Notes: generated from the sequence alone by a model not told the origin. A stretch of 64,000 nucleotides of DNA from Mastigias papua (GCA_964019165.1 OZ025281.1:1-64000), one strand, 5' to 3'. Counted from the stretch's first letter, positions 40,501-55,600 are shown. Translations and numbers: made by a program.

Positions 40501-43500
40501 ATAAACATCACAAGACAAAACGATAAAAATAAATAACTAACTGAAGACAGACATAACGCGTCAAATACGTGAGTAAAAGAAGAGCAACAAGATAAACATC
40601 AGATGACAAAACGGTAAAATTAGATAACTACATAATGAAAGACATACAGCATCAAGGACATGCGAAAAACAAGAGCAAGAAAGATACACATCCCATAACA
40701 AACCGGTAATAATAACTCGCTAAATAAAAACAGACATACAGCATCAACGAATTGAGTAAGAGAGGGGGATAACGATAAGCATCATATGAAAAAACAGCAA
40801 AGTAAATAGCTAAATACAGACAGAGATATAGCATGACAGAAATGAGTAAAAGAAGAGCAAAAAGATAAACATTACAAGACAAAAGCAATAAAAATAAATA
40901 ACTAACTAAAGACAGACATAGCTCGTCAACACCATGAGGAAAAGAGGAGCAAAAAGATAAACACTACAAGACAACACGGTAAAAGCAAATAGCTAACTAA
41001 CGAAAGACATACAGCATCAAGGAATTGAGTAAAAGAAGAGCAAAACCATACCCATCACTTGACAAAACGGTAAAAATACATAGCTACATAATGACAGTAA
41101 TGCTGTATCAAAGAACAGATTTAAAGAAGACCGAAAGATAAACATCCCATGACAAAAAGATAAAAATATGTAACTAAATAAAGAAAGACATAGAGCATCC
41201 AAGACATGAGTAAAAGAAGAGCAAACAGATAAACATAACATGAAACAACTTAACAATAAATAGAAACAATACAGACAGACATACAGCGTCAAATACATGA
41301 GTAACAGAAGAGCAACAAGATAAACATCACATGAAAAAAGGTAAAAATTAATAGCTAAATAACGAAAGAAATACAGAATCAGGGACATGCGAGACATAAG
41401 AGCAACAAGATACACATCACATAACAAACCGGTAATAATAACGCGCTAAATAAAAATAGACATACAGCATCAAAGACTTAAGTAAGAGAGGGGGATAACG
41501 ATAAGCATCACGTGAAAAAACAGCAAACATAACTAGCTAAATATAGACAGAGATATAGCATGAACGATATGAGTAACCGAAGAGCAAAATATATACATCA
41601 GAAGACACAACGGTAAAAGTAAATAGCTAAATAAAGATAGACATATAGCATCAAACAAATGAGTAAGAGAAGAGCAAAAAGATAACCATCACATAACAAC
41701 ACGTCAAAACTATATAGCAAACAACAGAGAGGAATGCAACATCAAAGAAATGAGTAAAAGAAGACCAAAAACATACAAATCACATGACACAACGGTAAAA
41801 ATAAATAGCTAAATAACGAAAGACATACAGTATCAAAGAAATTATACACATCATATCACAAAATGGTAAAAATACCTAGCTACATAAAAAGGTCTACAGC
41901 ATCAAAGATATGAGGACAAGAACAGCAAGAAGATAAATATCACAAGAAACAACGGTAAACATAAATAACTACCTAAAGACAGCCATATGCCATTAAAGAC
42001 ATAAGTAAAAGAAGAGCACAAAGATAAACATCACATGACAAAACAGTGAGAAAAATAGCAAAATAAAGACAGACATACAGCATCAAAGACATGAGTAAGA
42101 GAGGAGCAAAATGATAAACATCACATGAAGCAACAGTAAAAATATATAACTACATAAAGCAAGGAATACTGTATCAGAGACATGATTTACAGAAGAGCAA
42201 AAGATAAACATCACATGATAAAACGGTAAAAATAAATAGCTAAATCAAGAAAGACATATAGCATCAAGGAAATGAGTAAAAGAGGAGCAACAAGATAAAC
42301 AACACATAACCAAACGGTAAAACTAAATAGCTGAATAAAGAAGAAATACAACATAAAAGAAATGAGTGAAAGAAGAGCAAAAAGATAAACATCACAAGAT
42401 AAAACGATAGAAATAAATAGCAAACTACAGACAGACATACAGCATCCAAGACATGAGTAAGAGAGGAGCAACAAGATAAACATCGCATGAAACAACAGTA
42501 AAAATATATAGCTACATAAAGACAGACATACTGTATCAAAGACATGATTTATAGACGAACAAAATATAAACATCACATGACAACACGGTAAAAATAAGTA
42601 GCTAGATAAAGACAGACATACAGCATCAACGATGTGAGTAAAAGAGGAGCAAATAGATAAACATCGAAAGAGAAAACGGTAAAAATAAATAAATAACTAA
42701 AGAAAAAAATAGCGCCTCAAAGACATGAGTAAAAGAGGAGCAACAGGATAAACATCACATGACAAAACAGTAAAACTACATAGCACACTACAGATAGACA
42801 TACAGCATCAACGACGTGAGTAAACGAGGAGCAAAAAGATAAACATCACAAGAAAAAATGGTAACAATAAATAACTAACTAAAGAAAGAAATACCGCGTC
42901 AAAGACATGAGCAAACGAAGAGCAACAAGATAAACATCACACGAAAACACATTCAAAATAAATAGCTAAATAAAGAAAGACAAACAGCATCAAAGATATG
43001 AGTAAGAGAAGAGCAATGAGCTAAACATCACATGAAGAGCTGTAAACATAATTAACTAACTAACAGCAGAAATACAGCATCAAAGAAATTACTTACAGAA
43101 GAGCAAACATATACACATCACATGACAGAACGGTAACAATAAATAGCTAAAAATAGACAGACATACAGCATCAAACACATGAGTAAGAGATGACGATACA
43201 GATAAACATCACATGATAAAACGGTACAAATAAATAGCTACATAAAGAAAGATTAACAGCATCAAGGAAATGAGTAAAATACATAAAGAGAGATTAACAG
43301 CATCAAGGAAATGAGTAAAGAACGAGCACCAAGATAACCATCACGCAACAAAACGGTCAAAATAAATAACTAAATAAAGACAGACATACAACAAAAGATA
43401 TGAGTAAAACACGAGCAAAACCATAAACAACACATGACACAACGGTTAAACTACAAAGCTAACTACAGAAAGGCATACAGCATCAAAGAAATGAGTAAGA

Positions 43501-46500
43501 GAGGACGAAAGAGATAAACATCACATTAAACCACAGTAAACAAATAGCTAACTAAAGACAACACATACCGCGTCAAAGACATGAGTAAAAGAAGAGCAAC
43601 ACAATAACATTCACATCAAAAAACGGTAAAAATAAATAGCTAAATAGAAACAGAAATACAGCATCAAAGATATGAGTTATACAAGAGCAAACATATACAC
43701 ATCACATGACAACACGGTAACAATAAATATCTAACTACAGAGAGAACTACAGCATCAGAGAACTAAGTAAGAGAAGAGGATAAAGATAAACATTACATGA
43801 CAACACAGACACAATAAATAACTAAATACATAGAGACATACAGCATAAAAGACATGAGTAAAAGAAGAGCACCAAGATAAACATCATATAACAACACGGT
43901 AAAAATAAATAGCTACATAAACAATTGAATACAGCATCAACAACATGAGTACGAGAAGAGGATAAAGATAAACATCACATGATAAAACGGTAAACATAAA
44001 TAGCTAAATACAGAAAGAACTACAGCATCAAGGACATGAGTAAGAGAACAGGATAAAGACAAACATTACATGACAAAACGACAAAACTTAATGCCTAAAT
44101 AACGAAAGACATACAGCATCAAAGAAATGAGTAACACATGAGCAAAAAGATAAACATCACATGACACAACAGTAAAACTAAATAGCTACATAAAGGCAGA
44201 TATACAGTATCAAAGACATGATTTAAAGAAGTGCAAAAGATAAACATCACGTGACAAAATGGTAAAAATACATAGCTAAATAACGAAAGACACACAGCAT
44301 CAACGAATTGACTAAACGATAAGCAAAACGACAAACATCACAAGACAACAGGGTAAAAATAACTAAGTAACTAAAGACAGAAATACCCCGTCAAAAACAT
44401 GAGTAAACGACGAGCAACAAGATAAACATCACATGAAAAAACGGTAAAAACAAATAGCTACACAAACCCAGACATACAGCATCAATCACGTGAGTAAAAG
44501 AGGAGAAAGCAGATAAACATCACAAGACAAAACGGTAAAATTAAATAACTAACTAAAGACAGAAATACCGCGTCACAGACATAAGTAAGAGAAGAGGATA
44601 CAAATAGACATCAAATGAAAAACCATTAAAAATAAATAGCCAAATAAAGACAGAAATACAGGATAAAAGACATGATTTAATCAAGAGCAAATGACAAACA
44701 TCACATGACACACCAGTAACAATAAATAGCTACAAAAAGAAGGAAATACAGCATCAAACACATGAGTAAAAGAAGAGCAAAAAGATAAACATCACATGAC
44801 AAAACAGTAAAAATAAATAACTAACTAAAGAAAGAAATACCGTGTCAAAGATATGAGTTAAAGAAGAGCAACAAGATAAACATCACATGAAAAAGCATTA
44901 AAAATAAATAACTAAATAAAGAAAGACATACAGCAACGAAGACATGAGTAAGAGAGGAGCAACAAGATAAACATCACATAACAAAGCGGTAAAATTAAAC
45001 AGCTAAATAAAGAAAGATATACAGCGTCAAAGATATGAGTAAACGAAGAGCAAAATGATAAACATTACTTGAACAAACGGTAAACATACATAGCTAAATA
45101 ACGACAGAAATAGAGCATCAATGAAATGAGTACAAGAAGAGCACCAACATAAACATCACATAACAAAGCGGTAAACATAAATACCTCAATCAAGAAGGAC
45201 ACACAACATCAAAGACATGAGTAAAATACAAAGCAAAACCATACACGTCACTTGACTAAACGTTAGACATAAATAGCTAAATAACGAAAGACATAAAGCA
45301 TCAAAGAAATGAGTAAAAGACGATCACAACCACAAACATCACAAGAAAAATGGTAAAAATAAATAACTAACTAAAAAAAAGACCGAGTCAAAGACATGAG
45401 TAAGAGACGAGCAAATAGACAAACATCACTGGAAACAACAGTAAAACTAAATAGCTAATTACAGAAAGACATACAACATCAAAGAGATGTGGAAAAAAAG
45501 AGCAAAACCATAAACATAACATGACAAAACGGTAAAATTACATAGCTAAATACAGAAAGAAATACAGCATCAAAGAAATGAGTAAGAGAAGACGATAAAG
45601 ATACGCATCACATGACAACACAGTAAACATCACTAGCTAACTAAAAACAGAAATACAGTATAACGACATGACTTAAACAAGAGCAAAAATTAAACATCAC
45701 ATGACAAAACGGTAACAATAAATAGCTAACTAAAGAAAGAAATAACGCGTCCGAGACATGAGTAAAAGAAGAGCAACAAGATAAACATCACATGACAAAA
45801 CATTACAAATAAATAGTTACATAAACTTGGACATACAGCATCAAGGACAAGATTTAAACAAGAGCAAAAGACAAACATCAAATGAAAAAACGGTCAACAT
45901 AAATAGTAAAATTCAGACAGAAATACAGCATCAAATAAATGAGTAAGAAAAGAGGATAAAGATAAACATCACATGATAAAACGGTAAAAACAAATAACTA
46001 AATAAAGAAAGAACTAGACCATACACGAAATGAGTAAACGACGTGCAGAACGATAAACACCACACAACAAAAAGGTAAACATAAATAACTAACTAAAGAC
46101 AGAAATACCGCGTCAAAGGCATGAGTAAACGAAGAGCAACAAGAAAAACATGACATGACACACCATTGACAATACATACAAAATACAGACGGACATACAG
46201 CATCATAGACATGAGTAAGAGAAGAGGAAAAAGACACAACATCACATGACACAACAGTAGAAATAAATAGTTAAATAGAGACAGACATAAACCATCAAAG
46301 ACATGAGTAAGAGAAGAGCAAACAGATAAACATCACATGACAAAACGTTGAAAGTAAATAGCTACATAAAGACAGACATACAGCATCAAAGACATGATTT
46401 AACCAACAGAAACAGACAAACATCACATGACACAGCGGTAAAAAACACACCTGAATAAAGACAGACATACAGCATCAAAGAAATGAGTAAAAGAGGAGCA

Positions 46501-48990
46501 AACAGATAATCTCACACGACAAAACGGAAAAATAAATAACTAACTAAAGAGAGAAATACCGCCTCAAAGACATGAGTAAAAGACGAGCAACAAGATAAAG
46601 ATCACCAGAAAAAAGGGTAAAACAAAATAGCTAAATACATACAGATATATAGCCTCAACGACCTGAGACAAAGAAGAGCAACTAGATAAATATCACAAAA
46701 AAGGGTTAAAATAAATAACTAACTAACGAAAGAAATACCGCGTCAAAGACATGAGTAACAGACGAGCAAAAAACATACATATCATATACCACAACGGTAA
46801 GAATAAATAGCTCAATAAAGAAAGACATACAAGATCACAGAAATGAGTAAAAGCAGAGCAAACACATACACATCACATGACAAAACGGTAAAAATAAATA
46901 GCTAAATAACGACAGAAATACAGCATTAACGAAAAGAGTAAAAGAGGAGCAAAAAGATACACATCACAAGAAAAAACGGTAAAAATAAATAACTAACTAA
47001 AGACAGACATACCGCGTCAAAGACATGAGTAACCGGAGAGCAACAAGATAAACATCACATGAAATACCAGTACAAATAAATAGATAAATAAAGAACGACA
47101 TGCAGCATCAAAGAAATCAGACAAAGAGGAGCAACAAATTAAGCATCGCAAGACAAACCGGTAAAAATAAATAGCTAAATACAGGCAGAAATATAGCATC
47201 AAAGACATGCGTAAAAGAGGAGCAAAATGATAAACATCACAAGAAACAACGATAACAATAAATAAATAACTAAAGAAAGAAATACCGCGTGAAATACATG
47301 AGTAAAAGAAAGCAACAAGTAAAGCATCACGTAACAAAAAACAGTAAAAATAAAGAGCTGAATAAAGACAGACCTACACCATCAAGGAAATGAGTAAATG
47401 AGGAGCAACAAGATAAACATCACCTGAAAAACGGGTAACACACAATAGCTATATACAGACAGACATACAGCATCAAAGACCTCAGAAAAAGAAGAGCAAA
47501 CAGATGAACATCACGAAAACAGGGTAAAAATAAATAACTAACCATCGAAAGACATACCGCGTAAAAGACATGAGTAAAAGACGAGCAAAAAGATAAATAT
47601 CATATAACACAACAGTAAGGCTAAATAGCTCAAAAAAGACAGACATGAAAGATACAAGAAATGAGTAAAAGCAGAGCACAACCATACACATCACATGACA
47701 AAACGGTCAAAATAAATAGCTACATAACGACAGAAATACAGCATCAGAGAAAAGAGTAAAAGAGGAGCAAAAAGCTACACACCACATGATAAAACGGTAA
47801 AAATAAATAGCTAAATCAAGAAAGACATATAGCATCAAGGAAATGAGTACAAGAGGAGCAACAAGATAAACAACACATATCCAAACGGTAAAAATATATA
47901 GCTACATAAAGAAAGACATACAACATCAAAGAAATGAGTGAAAGACGAGCAAACAGTTAAATATCACAAGAGCAAACGGTGAAATAACAACGTAAACTAC
48001 AGACAGACATACAGCATCCAAGACATGAGTAAGAGAGGAGGAACAAGATAAACATCGCATGAAACAACAGTAAAAATATACAGCTACATACAGAAAGAAA
48101 TACTGTATCAAAGACATGATTTAATGAAGAGCAAAAGATAAACATCACATGACAATATGGTAAACATAAATAGCTAAATAAAGACAGACATACAGCATCA
48201 AAGACATTATTTAAAGAAGAGCAAAAGATAAACATCACATGACAACACGGTAAAAATAAATAGCAAATACAGACAGACATACATCATAAAAGAACTGAGT
48301 AAAAGAGGAGCAAAAAGGTAAACATCGCAAGAAACAACGGTAAACATAAATAACTAACTAAAGAAAAACATATATCATTAAAGAAATGAGTAAATGAAGA
48401 GCAAAAGATACACATCACATGAACAAAGGGTAAATATACATAGATAAATACAGACAGAAATACAGCATCAGAGAAATGAGTAAAAGAGGAGCAAAAAGAT
48501 AAAACTCACAAGAAACCACGATAAAAATAACTAACTAACTAAAGAAAGAAATACCGCGTCAAATAAATGAGTAAAAGAGAAGCAACAAGATAAACATCAC
48601 TTAAAAAAACATTGAAAATAAATAGCAAAATAAAAACAGAAATACAGCATCAAAGACATGAGTAAGGGAAGGGCAAAAAGAAATACATTACAGGACAAGA
48701 CAGTACAAAGAAATATCCAAATAAAGAAAGACATATAGCATCAAGGAAATGAGTAAAAGAAGAGCAACAAGATAAACATCACATAACAAAACGGTAAAAA
48801 TAAATAGCTCAATACGGAAAGGAAATACAACATCAAAGAAATGAGTAAAAGACGAGCAAACACATACATATCACATGAAAAAATGGTATAAATAAATACT
48901 TAAATAAGGATAGATATACAGCATCAAAGAAATGAATAAAAGAAGACCAACAAGATAAACACCATTATACAAAACGGTAGAAGTAAATCA

Positions 48991-50340
48991 CTAAATAAAG
49001 AAAGAAATACAGCGTCAAAGAAATGAGTAAAAGTGGAGCAACAAGATAAACAACACTTGAACACAAGATAAAACTAAATAGCTAAATAAAGAGATAAATA
49101 CAGCCTCAAAGTAATGAGTAAAAGAAGAGCAAAAAGATGAAAAGCACTTTAAATAAAATATACATAAATAGCTACATACAAAGAGAAATACAGCACCAAA
49201 GAAATCAGTAAAGGACTAGCAAAAAGATAAAAAGCACTTGACAAGAAATTAGACATCAATAGCTAAATACACAGAGAAATACAGAATCAAAGACATGAGT
49301 AACAGAAGAGCAACAAGATAAACAGCACTGCACAAAAGGTACAAATAAATAGCTAAATAAAGAGAGAAATAATGTCAAAGTAATGAGTAAACGAAATGAG
49401 TAAACGAAGCGCAAAACGATAAACAGAACCTTAAAAAAACGTATCGATAAATAGCTAAATCAAGAGCGACATACAGCATCAATGACATTAGTAAAGGACG
49501 AGTAACAAGACAAAGAGCGCTGGAAAAAAGGTAGACATAAATAGCTAACTAAAGACTGAAATACCACATCAACGACATGAGTAAAAGTGGAGCAATAAGA
49601 TAAACAGCACTTAAAAAAAGGGACATACCCAGATAATAAAGAGAGATATACAGATCAAAGACATGAGTAACAGAGGAGCAACAACATAACCAACTCTAGC
49701 AAAAGGTAGAAATACGTAGCAAAGTAAAGTCAGACATACAGCATAAAAGAAATGAGTAAAAGAAGAGCACCAAGATAAACAGTACTGGAAAAAAGGTAGA
49801 AATACATAGCTAAATAAAGAATAAAATACCACATCATCGAGATGAGTACAAGAAGAGCAAAGAAATACACAACACGTGAACATCAGGTAGAAATACATAC
49901 CTAAATAAAGAGAAATACAGCGTCAAAGAAATGAGTAAGAGAACAGCAACAAGATAAACAGCACTTGATCAGAAAGTAAAAGTAAATAGCTATATAAAAA
50001 GAGACATACAGCATCACCGACAAGAGCAAAGAGGAGCAACAACCTAACAACACTAGAAAAAAAGGTAGAAACACATACCTAATTCAAGAGAGATACAGCA
50101 TCCTACAGGAACCAGTAGAGCAAAACGATAAGCCTAGTAACAAGATACAAATAAACAGTTAAATCACGAGAGAGATAAAGCATCACAGACATGAGCAGCA
50201 GAGAAGCAACAAGATAAACACCACTAGAACCAACGTAGAAATAATTAGCAAACTAAAGAAAGATACACAGGATCAAAGACATGAGTAAACGAAGAGCAAC
50301 AAGATAAACATCACTTGAAACCACGTTAGAAAACAATAGC
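48991..50340 (+). repeat. Satellite subtype I, right block, first part
   Basis: From about 49000 monomers return to ACAGCACTTGA, GGTAGAAATA and AGAGAGA forms, mirroring 23261-28985. A rare ATTCAAGAGAGATACAGC monomer lies near 50085. A small internal duplication, AATGAGTAAACGA twice, is at 49381-49406. Confidence 0.8.
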
Positions 50341-52620
50341 TAACTAAAGAGAGAAATGCATCATCAACGAAATGACTAAGAGAAGACACAAACGATAAAG
50401 AGCACTTGACAACACGGTATACATAAATAGCTAACTAAAGAGAGAAATGCATCATCAACGAAATGACTAAGAGAAGACAAAAAAGACAAAGAGCACTTGA
50501 CAACAAGGTAGACATAAATAGCTAACTAGAGAGAGACATGCATCATCAACGAAATGACTAAGAGAAGACAAAAAAGATAAAGAGCACTTGACAACAAGGT
50601 AAACATAAATAGCTAACTAAAGAGAGAAATGCATCATAAAAGAAATGACTAAGAGAAGACACAACAGATAATAAGCACTTGACAACAAGGTAGACATAAA
50701 TAGCTAACTAAAGAGAGACATGCATCATCAACGAAATGACTAAGAGACGGCAACCAAGATAAAGAGCACTTGACAACAAGGTAGACATAAATAACTAACT
50801 AAAGAGAGAAATGCATCATCAACGAAATGACTAAGAGAAGACAAAAAAGATAAAGAGCACTTGACAACAAGGTAGACATAAATAACTAACTAAAGAGAGA
50901 AATGCATCATCAACGAAATGACTAAGAGAAGACAAAAAAGATAAAGAGCACTTGACACCAAGGTAGACATACATAGCTAACTAAAGGGAGAAATGCATCA
51001 TCAACGAAATGACTAAGAGAAGACAAAAAAGATAAAGAGCACTTGACAACAAGGTAGACATAAATAACTAACTAAAGAGAGAAATGCATCATCAACGAAA
51101 TGACTAAGAGAAGACAAAAAAGATAAAGAGCACTTGACACCAAGGTAGACGTAAATAGCTAACTAAAGAGAGAAATGCATCATCAACGAAATGACTAAGA
51201 GAAGACAAAAAAGATAAAGAGCACTTGACAACAAGGTAGACGTAAATAGCTAACTAAAGAGAGAAATGCATCATCAACGAAATGACTAAGAGAAGACAAA
51301 AAAGATAAAGAGCACTTGACACCAAGGTAGACGTAAATAGCTAACTAAAGAGAGAAATGCATCATCAACGAAATGACTAAGAGAAGACAAAAAAGATAAA
51401 GAGCACTTGACAACAAGGTAGACGTAAATAGCTAACTAAAGAGAGAAATGCATCATCAACGAAATGACTAAGAGAAGACAAAAAAGATAAAGAGCACTTG
51501 ACACCAAGGTAGACATAAATAGCTAACTAAAGGGAGAAATGCGTCATCAACCAAATGACTAAGAGAAGACAAAAAAGATAAAGAGCCCTTGACAACAAGG
51601 TAGACATAAATAACTAACTAAAGAGAGAAATGCATCATCAACGAAATGACCAAGAGAAGACAAAAAAGATAAAGAGCACTTGACACCAAGGTAGACGTAA
51701 ATAGCTAACTAAAGAGAGAAATGCATCATCAACGAAATGACTAAGAGAAGACAAATAAGATAAAGAGCACTTGACAACAAGGTAGACATAAATAGCTAAC
51801 TAAAGAGAGAAATGCATCATAAACGACATGACTAAGAGAAGACAAAAAAGATAAAGAGCACTTGACAACAAGGTAGACATAAATACCTAACTAAAGAGAG
51901 AAATGCATCATCACCCAAATGACTAAGAGAAGACAAAAAAGATAAAGAGCACTTGACACCAAGGTAGACATAAATAGCTAACTAAAGAGAGAAATGCATC
52001 ATCACCGAAATGACTAAGAGAAGACAAAAAAAAATAGGAAGCACTTGACAACAAGGTAGACATAGATAGCTAACTAAAGAGAGAAATGCATCATCAACGA
52101 AATGACTAAGAGAAGACAAACAAAAAAATAAAGAGCACTTGACAACAAGGTAGACATAAATAGCTAACTAAAGAGAGAAATGCATCATCAACGAAATGAC
52201 TAAGAGAAGACAAAAAAGATAAAGAGCACTTGACAACAAGGTAGACATAAATAGCTAACTAAAGAGAGAAATGCATCATCAACGAAATGACTAAGAGAAG
52301 ACAAAAAAGATAAAGAGCACTTGACAACAAGGTAGACATAAATTGCTAACTAAAGAGAGACATGCATCATCAACGAAATGACTAAGAGAAGACAAAAAAG
52401 ATAAAGAGCACTTGACAACAAGGTAAACATAAATAGCTAACTAAAGAGAGAAATGCATCATCAAAGAAATGACTAAGAGAAGACACAACAGATAAAGAGC
52501 ACTTGACAACAAGGTAGACATAAATAGCTAACTAAAGAGAGAAATACATCATCAACGAAATGACTAAGCGATGACAAAAAAGATAAAGAGCACTTGACAA
52601 CAAGGTAGTCATAAATAGCT
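50341..52620 (+). repeat. Homogenised 91-bp satellite array, about 25 copies
   Basis: ATGCATCATC recurs at 50811, 50902 and 50993, exactly 91 bases apart, and the spacing holds through most of the array. Monomers carry GATAAAGAGCACTTGACA, CTAACTAAAGAGAGAAATG, CATCAACGAAATGACTAAG and AGAAGACAAAAAA. They differ at only a few positions, far less than elsewhere. Between about 50860 and 51770 TTGACAACAAGG and TTGACACCAAGG forms largely alternate, giving a 182-bp dimer unit. Copies near 52020-52140 have lengthened A-runs. Confidence 0.95.
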
Positions 52621-55600
52621 AACTAAAGAGAGAAATACAGCATGAAAGACATGAGTAACAGTAGAGCGAACAGATCAAAAGCACTTGAATAAAGAGTAGA
52701 AATAAATAGCTAAATAACAAGAGAAATACAGCATCACCGAAATGAGTAACAGAAGAGCAAAACGATAAACAGCACTTGACAAAACGGTAGAAATAAATAG
52801 CTAAATAAACAGAGAAGGGAAGTATCAAAGAAATGAGTAATAGTGGAGCACCAAGACACCCAGCACGTGGAAAACTTGAGACATAATACAAGAGACATAC
52901 CGCATCAAATAAATTAGTAAAACAAGAGCAACATGATACACAGCACTTGACAAAACGGTAGACATAAATAGCTACATAAAGATAGAAATACCGCATCAAA
53001 TACATGAGTAAAGCAAGACCACACAACTAAACCGCACTTTACAATAGGTAGACATAAATAGCTCAATAGAGAGAGACATACAGCGTTAAAGACATAAGTA
53101 ACAGTGGAGCAACAAGATGCACATGCTCTTCATAAAAAGATAGAAATAAATAGCTAAACAAAGAATGAAATACCACATCCATGAAATGAGTAAAAGAAGA
53201 GCAACAAGACAAAAAGTAACTTGAAGAAAGAGAAGACATAACTAGCTAAATAAAGAGAGAAATACCGCATCAAATAAATCAGTAAAAGAAGAGCAAAAAG
53301 ATAAATGGCACTAGCCAACAAGGTAAAAATAAATAGCTAAATAAAGAGAGACATACAGCATCAAAGAAATGAGCAAAAGAACAGCAGATAGCTAAACAGC
53401 ACGTGAAAAAAATGTTAGAAAGAAATAGCTGAATAAAGAGATAGAAATACATAGCTAAATAAAGAGAAATACAGCGTCAAAGACATGCGTAAGAAAACAG
53501 CAAAAAGATAAAAAGCACTTGACAAACAGGTAGAAATAAAAAGCTACATAAAGACAGACATACAGCATCAAAGAAATGAGTAAAAGTGGAGCAACAAGAT
53601 AAAGAGCACTTGACAAAAATGTTAGAAACAAATAGCTAAATAAAGAATGAAATACCACATAAACCAAATGAGTAAAGGAAGCGCAAAAAAGATAAACAGC
53701 ATTTGAACAAAAACATAGAAATAAATAGCTACATAACGAGAAATACCGCATCACAGAGATGAGCAAAAGAAGAGCAAAAAGATAAACAGCACTTGACAAA
53801 AGGTAGAAATAAATAGCTGAATAAAGAGAGAAATACAAAATCAAAGAAATTAGTCATAGATGCGCAACAAGATACATAGCATTTGAAAAAGGTTAGACAT
53901 GAATATCTAAATAAGAAGATAAACACCACAAAAAATGAGTAAAACAATAGCAGAAACATAAACAGCACTAGAAAATAGGTAGAAATAAATAGCTACATAA
54001 CGAAAGAAATACAGCATCAGAGAAATCAGTAAAAGTGGAGCAACAAGATAAACAGCACTTGACAAAGGTAGACATAAACAGCTAAATAAAGAGGAAAATA
54101 CAGCATCAAAGACAGGAGTAAAAGAAGAGCAAAACGATAAACATCTCTAGACAAAAAAAGTAGAAATACATAGCTGATTCAAGAGAGACATAGCGAATCC
54201 TAACGGAGCCAGACGAGCAAAACGATAAACCTAGTAACATGATACAAATAAACTATTAAATACAGAGAGGGATAGCGCAATACAAGCATGAGGAGCAGAG
54301 GAGCAAATAGATACACACCATTAGAAACAAGGTAGAAATACATAGCTAAGTAAAGAGCGAAATACAGAATGACAGATATGAGCAATAATGGAGCTACAAG
54401 ATACGCAGCTCTTGACAAAGGTTAGACATGAATAGCTAAATAAGGAGGGAAATACGGCATCAACTAAATGAGTACAACAAGAGCAAAAAGAAAAACAGCA
54501 CTTAAAAATAGGTAAAATAGATAGCTACCTAAAGAGAGAAATACAGCATCAAAGACATGAGTTAAAGTGGAGAAGCAAGATTAACAGTACTTGACAAAGG
54601 GGACATAAACAGCTAATACAGAAAGAAATACAGATCAAAGACATGAGTAAATGGAGTTAAAGTAAACAACACTTTAAAAAACGGTAGAAATAAATAGCTA
54701 ACTAACGAGAGAAATACAGCATCACAGACATGAGCAACAGAGGAGAACCAACATATACACCTTTAGAAACAAGGTAAAAATAAATAGCTAATTCAAGAGA
54801 GACATAGCGCATCCTAAAGGAGCCAGAGGAACAAAACGTTAAACCTAGTAACATTATACAACTAAATTGTAAAAATCAGAGATAGATAGCGCAACACAGA
54901 CATGACAAGCAGAGGAGCAACAAGATAAACACCACTAGCTACAAGGTAGACATACATAGCTAAATACAGAGAGAAATACAGCATCAAAGACATGAGCAAA
55001 AGACGAGCAAAAATACAAACAGCCCTTGGACAACAGGTAGAAATAAATAGCTAAATAAAGTGGGAAATACAGCTTCACAAAAATGAGTAACAGAAGGGCA
55101 ACAAGATAAACAGCAATTAACACAATGGTAGAAATAAATAATTAAATAAAGAGAGAAATACAGCATCAAAGACATGAGTAATAGAAAAGCAAAAAGTTAA
55201 ACATCTCTAGGAAAAAAAGTAGAAATAAATAGCTAATTCAACAGAGACATACAGCATCACATAGAGGAGCAACAGACGAGCACAACGATAAACAGCATTA
55301 GTACCACGATACAAATACACAGTAACATAAAGAGAGAGATAGCGCATCACAGACATGTTCAAGAGAGGAGCAAATCACAGACATGTTCAACAGAGGAGCA
55401 AACAGATAAACACAACTAGACACAAGGTAGAAATAAATAGCTAAATACAGAGAGAAATACAGCATAAAAGAAATGGGTACACGAAGAGCAACAAGATACA
55501 CAGCACTTGGAAAAACGCTAGAAATAAATAGCTAAATAAAGAGAGAAATACAGCATCAAAGAAATGAGTAAAAGATGAGCAAAAAGATAAAAAGTACTTC

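Larger units (their letters stand above)
34051..48990 (+). repeat. Satellite subtype II (core), right part
   Basis: About 160 monomers of the core form, ACATCACATGACAAAACGG and AAAGACAGACATACAGC, with regular variants: ACATCACAAGA with AACTAACTAAAGA and ACCGCGTCAAAGA; GAAATTATTTAAAGA; and GAGAGGGGGATAA. These variants recur in fixed neighbour order, so higher-order units exist. Minus-strand open frames up to 136 codons are read-through. No gene is seen in the 15 kb. Confidence 0.85.

Noticed and set aside
50341..52620. CRISPR-like regular repeats
   Set aside because: The whole 91-bp unit is repeated with no unique spacers, in a eukaryotic satellite.
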